This document shows positions 60,509 through 64,000 of a DNA stretch of 64,000 bases, piece after piece (position 1 is the stretch's first letter; every line of letters begins with the position of its first letter). Origin of the DNA: JBGSKV01 sp041740975. GTDB lineage: Bacteria; Bdellovibrionota_B; Oligoflexia; Oligoflexales; JALZUQ01. The notes under the pieces were generated by a model. That model had not been told where the DNA came from. It made no database searches and saw nothing but the letters and a program-made list of their open reading frames with translations. The position numbers and the translations under genes were made by a program. Location: positions 37,144 through 101,143 of the forward strand of contig JBGSKV010000004.1 in the NCBI GenBank assembly GCA_041740975.1, given 5' to 3'.

Positions 60509-62428
60509 CTAGCTCAGCAAGTAAGGGTAGCCATGCATGGTTTTTTGCAAGTCTTTCGTAAACGCTGCTTCCAAGGCCGGATCTGCCTTAAGAGCCGGGC
60601 TCTTCTGCATTTGAAGTTTGTAGGCTGATAACATCTCTTCGAGTTCGAAGTTACGGCTAACCAGCAATTCGTCAATCGGGTCCCCTGAGGTGACTTTTCC
60701 AATATGCCATTGACCAGTAGGGCTCATAAAAATTTCGGCCTCGTGAATGGCACCGAATAAGTTATGCTCATTTGCCAAACTTTCTTGATACGCGCCCACT
60801 AGGAAAAATCCAATGTAGTAAGGACGATCATCAGGAGTGTGCAGATCTAAAGAAGTACGTGTCGTATTACGATCGACGAAGCGTTCGATACAACCATCCG
60901 AGTCGCAAGTGATATCAACAATCGTTCCTTTATGATCGGGAACTTCGCTGTGGCGAGCCAGTGGCATAATTGGGAAAAGCTGATCAATCGACCAGGCATC
61001 TGGAATGCTCTGAAAGATCGAAAAGTTCGCCAAGTAGCGCGTCACCATGCTTTTTTGCAGCATCGCGAATTCTTCTGGCTGATGTTTTTCACCGGCCGAG
61101 AAATCGATGGCTTTTTGGCAGATCTGAAAGAATATTTTCTCACCACAGGCCCTTTGCGCCAAGTCGATGTAGCCCAAGTTAAAGAGCGTGAAAAGCTCTT
61201 CTTGGTAGGCAATCGCATCATGGTAGTATTCGTTGTAGTTCTTTTGACTGATATCCTTAGAAATAAAATCCAATTCTTGTAAACTTTTGTGCTGCAAGTT
61301 CATATCCGTAAATTCATTCGGCTGCATGCGATTTTCATCTGTCAAGCTTTCGACCTCACGGATGTTGGTAATCACAACCGAGTGATGGGCTGCAATGATA
61401 CGACCGCTTTCTGTGACGATATCCGGACAGGCCACTTTCTCATCCTTACAGACCTGACTGATCGTATAAACGCAGTCACTGGCAAATTCTTTTGGTGTAT
61501 AGTTGGCACTCGACTGGCAAGACGTTTTGCTACCATCGTAGTCGACGCCAATACCGCCGCCCACGTTGAGTAGACGCGGTTCAAAGCCCATTTTTACGAT
61601 TTTGGCGTATACACGTGAAGCTTCCTTGACGGCGTTCTTCAAGCGTTTGATTTGCGTAATCTGTGAGCCGTTATGAAAGTGAAGCATGCTGAGTTTTTGC
61701 GAAAGACCCTGCGCCTTGATCATAGCGAGGCAGTGCAATACTTCGTTCGTAGACAAACCAAACTTGCTGGTTTCTCCTGACGACTTCGCCCACTTTCCAG
61801 AACTACGAGAATAGAGGCGAATGCGAAGACCGATTTCAGGGCAAAGCTTAGCCATCGCAGGACTTTCTTTGCATATGTCAAAAAGCATTTCGAGTTCATC
61901 CGGACCTTCAACCACGACCGTAATATTTTTTTGCATCGCTTTGGCAATAAACGCCAAACGAATGAATTCTACATCTTTGAAACCATTACAAATAAAGAGA
62001 GCGTCTTGCGGTAAATCGTAGCTTAAAGCGGCCATAAACTCAGTCTTACTGCCGACTTCCAGCCCGTATCCGATTTTTTGTCCTGCTTTGCAAATACTGT
62101 CGATAAACTCGCGGCGTTGGTTCACTTTAAACGGAAAGACACCGTAATGTTTACCAGCGTAATCGTAATTCCAAATAGCTTCAGCGAAGGCGGTATGAAT
62201 ACGATTCAACTGACTTTCGACAATTTGTGGAAAACGCAAAATCATGGGAGCCGAGACATTCTTTTCTTTGACCATTTTTTCAATGGCGGCGTTCAAATCC
62301 ACTTCATGATTTTTATCTAATGTCGGATAACAACAAACGTTACCCTGATCATTAATGCCAAAATAACCTGCACCCCAAGAATCAATTCCGTAGCTTTCGC
62401 GAGCTTTTTGGATTTGGCGGATGTTCAT
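60509..62428 (-). CDS. speA: Biosynthetic arginine decarboxylase SpeA
   Basis: A 639-aa PLP enzyme of the fold III family that converts arginine to agmatine for polyamine synthesis. The PLP lysine is in YGVFPFKVNQ (Lys101), with LNVGGGIGVDYDG in the barrel and the SpeA-type C-terminal extension (ACGEKIFFQICQKAI and later). Length matches E. coli SpeA (658 aa). ATG start. SpeB, the agmatinase, is not seen nearby. Confidence 0.96.
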   Translation of the reverse strand: MNIRQIQKARESYGIDSWGAGYFGINDQGNVCCYPTLDKNHEVDLNAAIEKMVKEKNVSAPMILRFPQIVESQLNRIHTAFAEAIWNYDYAGKHYGVFPFKVNQRREFIDSICKAGQKIGYGLEVGSKTEFMAALSYDLPQDALFICNGFKDVEFIRLAFIAKAMQKNITVVVEGPDELEMLFDICKESPAMAKLCPEIGLRIRLYSRSSGKWAKSSGETSKFGLSTNEVLHCLAMIKAQGLSQKLSMLHFHNGSQITQIKRLKNAVKEASRVYAKIVKMGFEPRLLNVGGGIGVDYDGSKTSCQSSANYTPKEFASDCVYTISQVCKDEKVACPDIVTESGRIIAAHHSVVITNIREVESLTDENRMQPNEFTDMNLQHKSLQELDFISKDISQKNYNEYYHDAIAYQEELFTLFNLGYIDLAQRACGEKIFFQICQKAIDFSAGEKHQPEEFAMLQKSMVTRYLANFSIFQSIPDAWSIDQLFPIMPLARHSEVPDHKGTIVDITCDSDGCIERFVDRNTTRTSLDLHTPDDRPYYIGFFLVGAYQESLANEHNLFGAIHEAEIFMSPTGQWHIGKVTSGDPIDELLVSRNFELEEMLSAYKLQMQKSPALKADPALEAAFTKDLQKTMHGYPYLLS

Positions 62429-62601
62429 TTCTTACCGGTCCTCTTCATGATCGATATCTCACGACCCTAATGATTTAACCCCCGAGTAATGCTCGACCTT
62501 TGCAGGTGGCGGCAATACCAAAACTAATCCTTATTCGTCGTGCATTTGCGGATATTTTACAAGCCTTTTGTGTGCTATAGGCAGGCAAACGTGAGGTGCA
62601 T

Positions 62602-63201
62602 GTGATTAGGATCGAGACCGGTTTATGTAAGGGATTGAAATTACAGGTAGCCGACGATCATACGCGTCCGACTCTGGCGAAGGTTCGCGGTGCGATCATG
62701 AATTCCCTACAAATTCAGCTCGCAGATGATCCGGTCGTCTTGGATCTCTTTGCTGGGACGGGTGTCATGGGCATCGAAGCGGTGAGCCGTGGTGCAAGCC
62801 AAGCTGTCTTTGTAGAGAGCAGTAAGCTCGTCAGGAAGCTGCTCGATGCCAATATTGAACTGTGTCGGAAGCGCTGTGAAAGTAACGGACATGACGTGAC
62901 CTTAAAGAGTATTTCAGGCGACGTTAAAGATTTGGCAAAACTTCTCACTGGTGAGTTGCACTTCGACTTGATTTTTTCAGATCCACCATATGCAGATACG
63001 GCCTTGTATGTTGAACGTCTTTCTTCGGAACTTAAGAAAATCAGCCAGCCGAACGGCATTTGGGTTCTGGAACACGAACGTCGTGGACTGAGTGCTGAGA
63101 TTCTGCAACAAGTCGAAGCAAAAGGTTGGACCGCAATGAAAGCTAAAACTTTTGGTGATGTTGTTGTACAGTTCTGGCGAAACAATGGAGAAACCCAATG
63201 A
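62602..63201 (+). CDS. rsmD: 16S rRNA (guanine966-N2)-methyltransferase RsmD
   Basis: A 199-aa SAM methyltransferase with RPTLAKVRGAIMNSL, the SAM loop VLDLFAGTGVMGIEAVSRG and the catalytic motif FSDPPY. It methylates G966 of 16S rRNA. The GTG at 62602 with GAGG upstream is preferred. The stop overlaps the coaD start (ATGA), the common rsmD-coaD pair. Confidence 0.93.
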   Translation: MIRIETGLCKGLKLQVADDHTRPTLAKVRGAIMNSLQIQLADDPVVLDLFAGTGVMGIEAVSRGASQAVFVESSKLVRKLLDANIELCRKRCESNGHDVTLKSISGDVKDLAKLLTGELHFDLIFSDPPYADTALYVERLSSELKKISQPNGIWVLEHERRGLSAEILQQVEAKGWTAMKAKTFGDVVVQFWRNNGETQ

Positions 63202-63713
63202 GTAAGCAAGCTAAGAGTGGTGAAATCGTCTCGCTTTACCCCGGAAGTTTTGACCCTCTTACTCTAGGTCATATCGATATTATCGAACGAGCTAGTCGAA
63301 TCTTTCCCAAGGTGATTGTTGCCATTGGACATAGTCCAATCAAGCCTTCGTTATTTTCGGTCAATGAAAAATCAACCATGCTCAATAAAGCATTTTCAAA
63401 GCTTAAAAATATTGAAATCCATGAATACAACGGTCTGACGATTGAATATGCCAAAAAGATCAAAGCTTCGGTTATTGTCCGCGGCCTTCGCTCGCACAAT
63501 GACTTGGTTTACGAGTCGCAAATGGCGGTGACTAACCGTCACCTATATCCAAATATGGACACAGTGTTTCTCACCGCAAGTCCAGAGACCAGCCATATAT
63601 CGTCGACACTGGTGCGCGATATTGCGAGTCATCAAGGAAAGCTGGATGGACTAGTGCCGCAATATGTTGTCAAAGCCTTGCAATCTAAATTTCCGAAGAA
63701 TTCCAAACAATAG
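63198..63713 (+). CDS. coaD: Phosphopantetheine adenylyltransferase CoaD
   Basis: A 171-aa nucleotidyltransferase, fourth step of coenzyme A synthesis. The HxGH-type motif is LYPGSFDPLTLGHIDIIERA, with VRGLRSHNDLVYE and the ISSTLVRDIA (ISSTxVR) motif at the end. It overlaps rsmD by four bases. Confidence 0.96.
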   Translation: MSKQAKSGEIVSLYPGSFDPLTLGHIDIIERASRIFPKVIVAIGHSPIKPSLFSVNEKSTMLNKAFSKLKNIEIHEYNGLTIEYAKKIKASVIVRGLRSHNDLVYESQMAVTNRHLYPNMDTVFLTASPETSHISSTLVRDIASHQGKLDGLVPQYVVKALQSKFPKNSKQ

Positions 63714-63721
63714 ATAAATGA

Positions 63722-63740
63722 ACGGCCGCTCCGCGGCCGT
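63722..63740 (+). terminator. GC-rich hairpin after coaD, possible terminator
   Basis: ACGGCCGC and GCGGCCGT form an eight-pair stem with a TCC loop just after coaD. There is no T-run after it (AACTTC follows), so termination would be weak or factor-dependent. Confidence 0.45.
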
Positions 63741-63807
63741 AACTTCATTCAAGCTCCGCCTTTCGCACTCACAGTTTACATTTCTATGTTTGATTGGCCC
63801 GGTTCTC

Positions 63808-63873
63808 CCGGCTTAGATTTGTCTGGGCGGTGTCGGCTGAAGCAGCCTCAATGCCCAGTCAAATCTAAGCCGG
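63808..63873. repeat. Long inverted repeat, 21-base arms
   Basis: CCGGCTTAGATTTG(T)CTGGGC at 63808-63828 pairs with GCCCAG(T)CAAATCTAAGCCGG at 63853-63873, with one mismatch in 21 pairs. Inside the loop GGCTG and CAGCC form a further small stem. It lies beyond coaD in a stretch without genes. Confidence 0.75.
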
Positions 63874-63915
63874 CTCAACCGTCCCAGCCAACCATCGGGT
63901 AAAAACTGTGACGAC

Positions 63916-63997
63916 GAGGCTCCGCACACGAGTACGCCCCGCACGGGTTGCATCCGCAACGGCAGCTCGATCGAGGTAACCAGTTTGGCGGAGCCTC
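63916..63997. repeat. Second structured inverted repeat at the window edge
   Basis: GAGGCTCCGC at 63916-63925 pairs exactly with GCGGAGCCTC at 63988-63997. Inside lie GTTGC/GCAAC around ATCC and the palindrome CTCGATCGAG. The region continues to or past the window end. It could fold into a branched RNA or be a recombination or repeat element; no known family recognised. The span 63741-63807 before the repeats holds no gene. Confidence 0.55.
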
Positions 63998-64000
63998 ACC

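Noticed and set aside
1..64000. CRISPR array, prophage, insertion sequence or tRNA
   Set aside because: No regularly spaced direct repeats, integrase, transposase or tRNA fold was found on either strand by reading.

Overview
The window looks like chromosomal DNA of a free-living or predatory Gram-negative bacterium, most likely a member of the Bdellovibrionota (Bdellovibrio/Oligoflexia side of the old Deltaproteobacteria). This rests on gene content and is an inference: a full LPS, Lol and Bam envelope set, many small secreted proteins and lipoproteins, two trypsin-like lipoproteins, an HNH protein of the type that is multicopy in these genomes, RNHCP and RelA/SpoT-like families familiar from that group, moderate G+C, and frequent TTG and GTG starts. 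No phage, insertion sequence, CRISPR array, tRNA or plasmid genes were recognised.

Left part (1-16.4 kb): an alpha/beta hydrolase cut by the window edge, an APC permease that appears to start at an ATC codon, CBS, cupin and SRPBCC proteins, khpA-nagZ, and then an accessory stretch (5.4-9.8 kb) with two paralogous small secreted proteins, two lipoproteins (one with a caspase-like His/Cys pair) and a decayed duplicate of the end of the paralogue plus the end of the neighbouring CorC-family gene. The CorC-family gene, ybeY, trmB, rnpB (RNase P RNA, minus strand, with a good promoter), a trypsin-like lipoprotein and a CstA transporter follow.

Middle (16.4-34.3 kb): a GH17-GT2 beta-glucan synthase-like fusion with two unknown downstream genes; a His-rich repeat lipoprotein; RNHCP, a 52-aa membrane protein and VOC proteins; a cytochrome c maturation operon on the minus strand (PD40 protein-ccmA-B-C-D-E-G, including a 42-aa CcmD); a tandem pair of small secreted paralogues next to a secreted kinase-like protein; an HNH endonuclease; a thioredoxin-like protein; and a RelA/SpoT-like protein.

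Envelope block (34.8-45.1 kb): a promoter with a good sigma70 match followed by lolC/E-lolD-bamA-skp-fabZ-lpxA-lpxB-msbA-lpxK, nearly all overlapping or a few bases apart. This joins lipoprotein export, outer-membrane protein assembly, lipid A synthesis and lipid A flipping in one transcription unit.

Right part (45.4-64 kb): a membrane-anchored Fn3-like protein, 5-formyl-THF cyclo-ligase, SET-domain protein, HExxH metallopeptidase candidate, hemL-mqnA (haem and futalosine menaquinone pathway), an arginine-dihydrolase-like enzyme, polyprenyl diphosphate synthase, a large conserved helical protein with a co-translated partner, a second trypsin-like lipoprotein, a dockerin-repeat lipoprotein, a STAS-zinc ribbon protein, speA, and rsmD-coaD. 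The last 200 bases are dense in inverted repeats.
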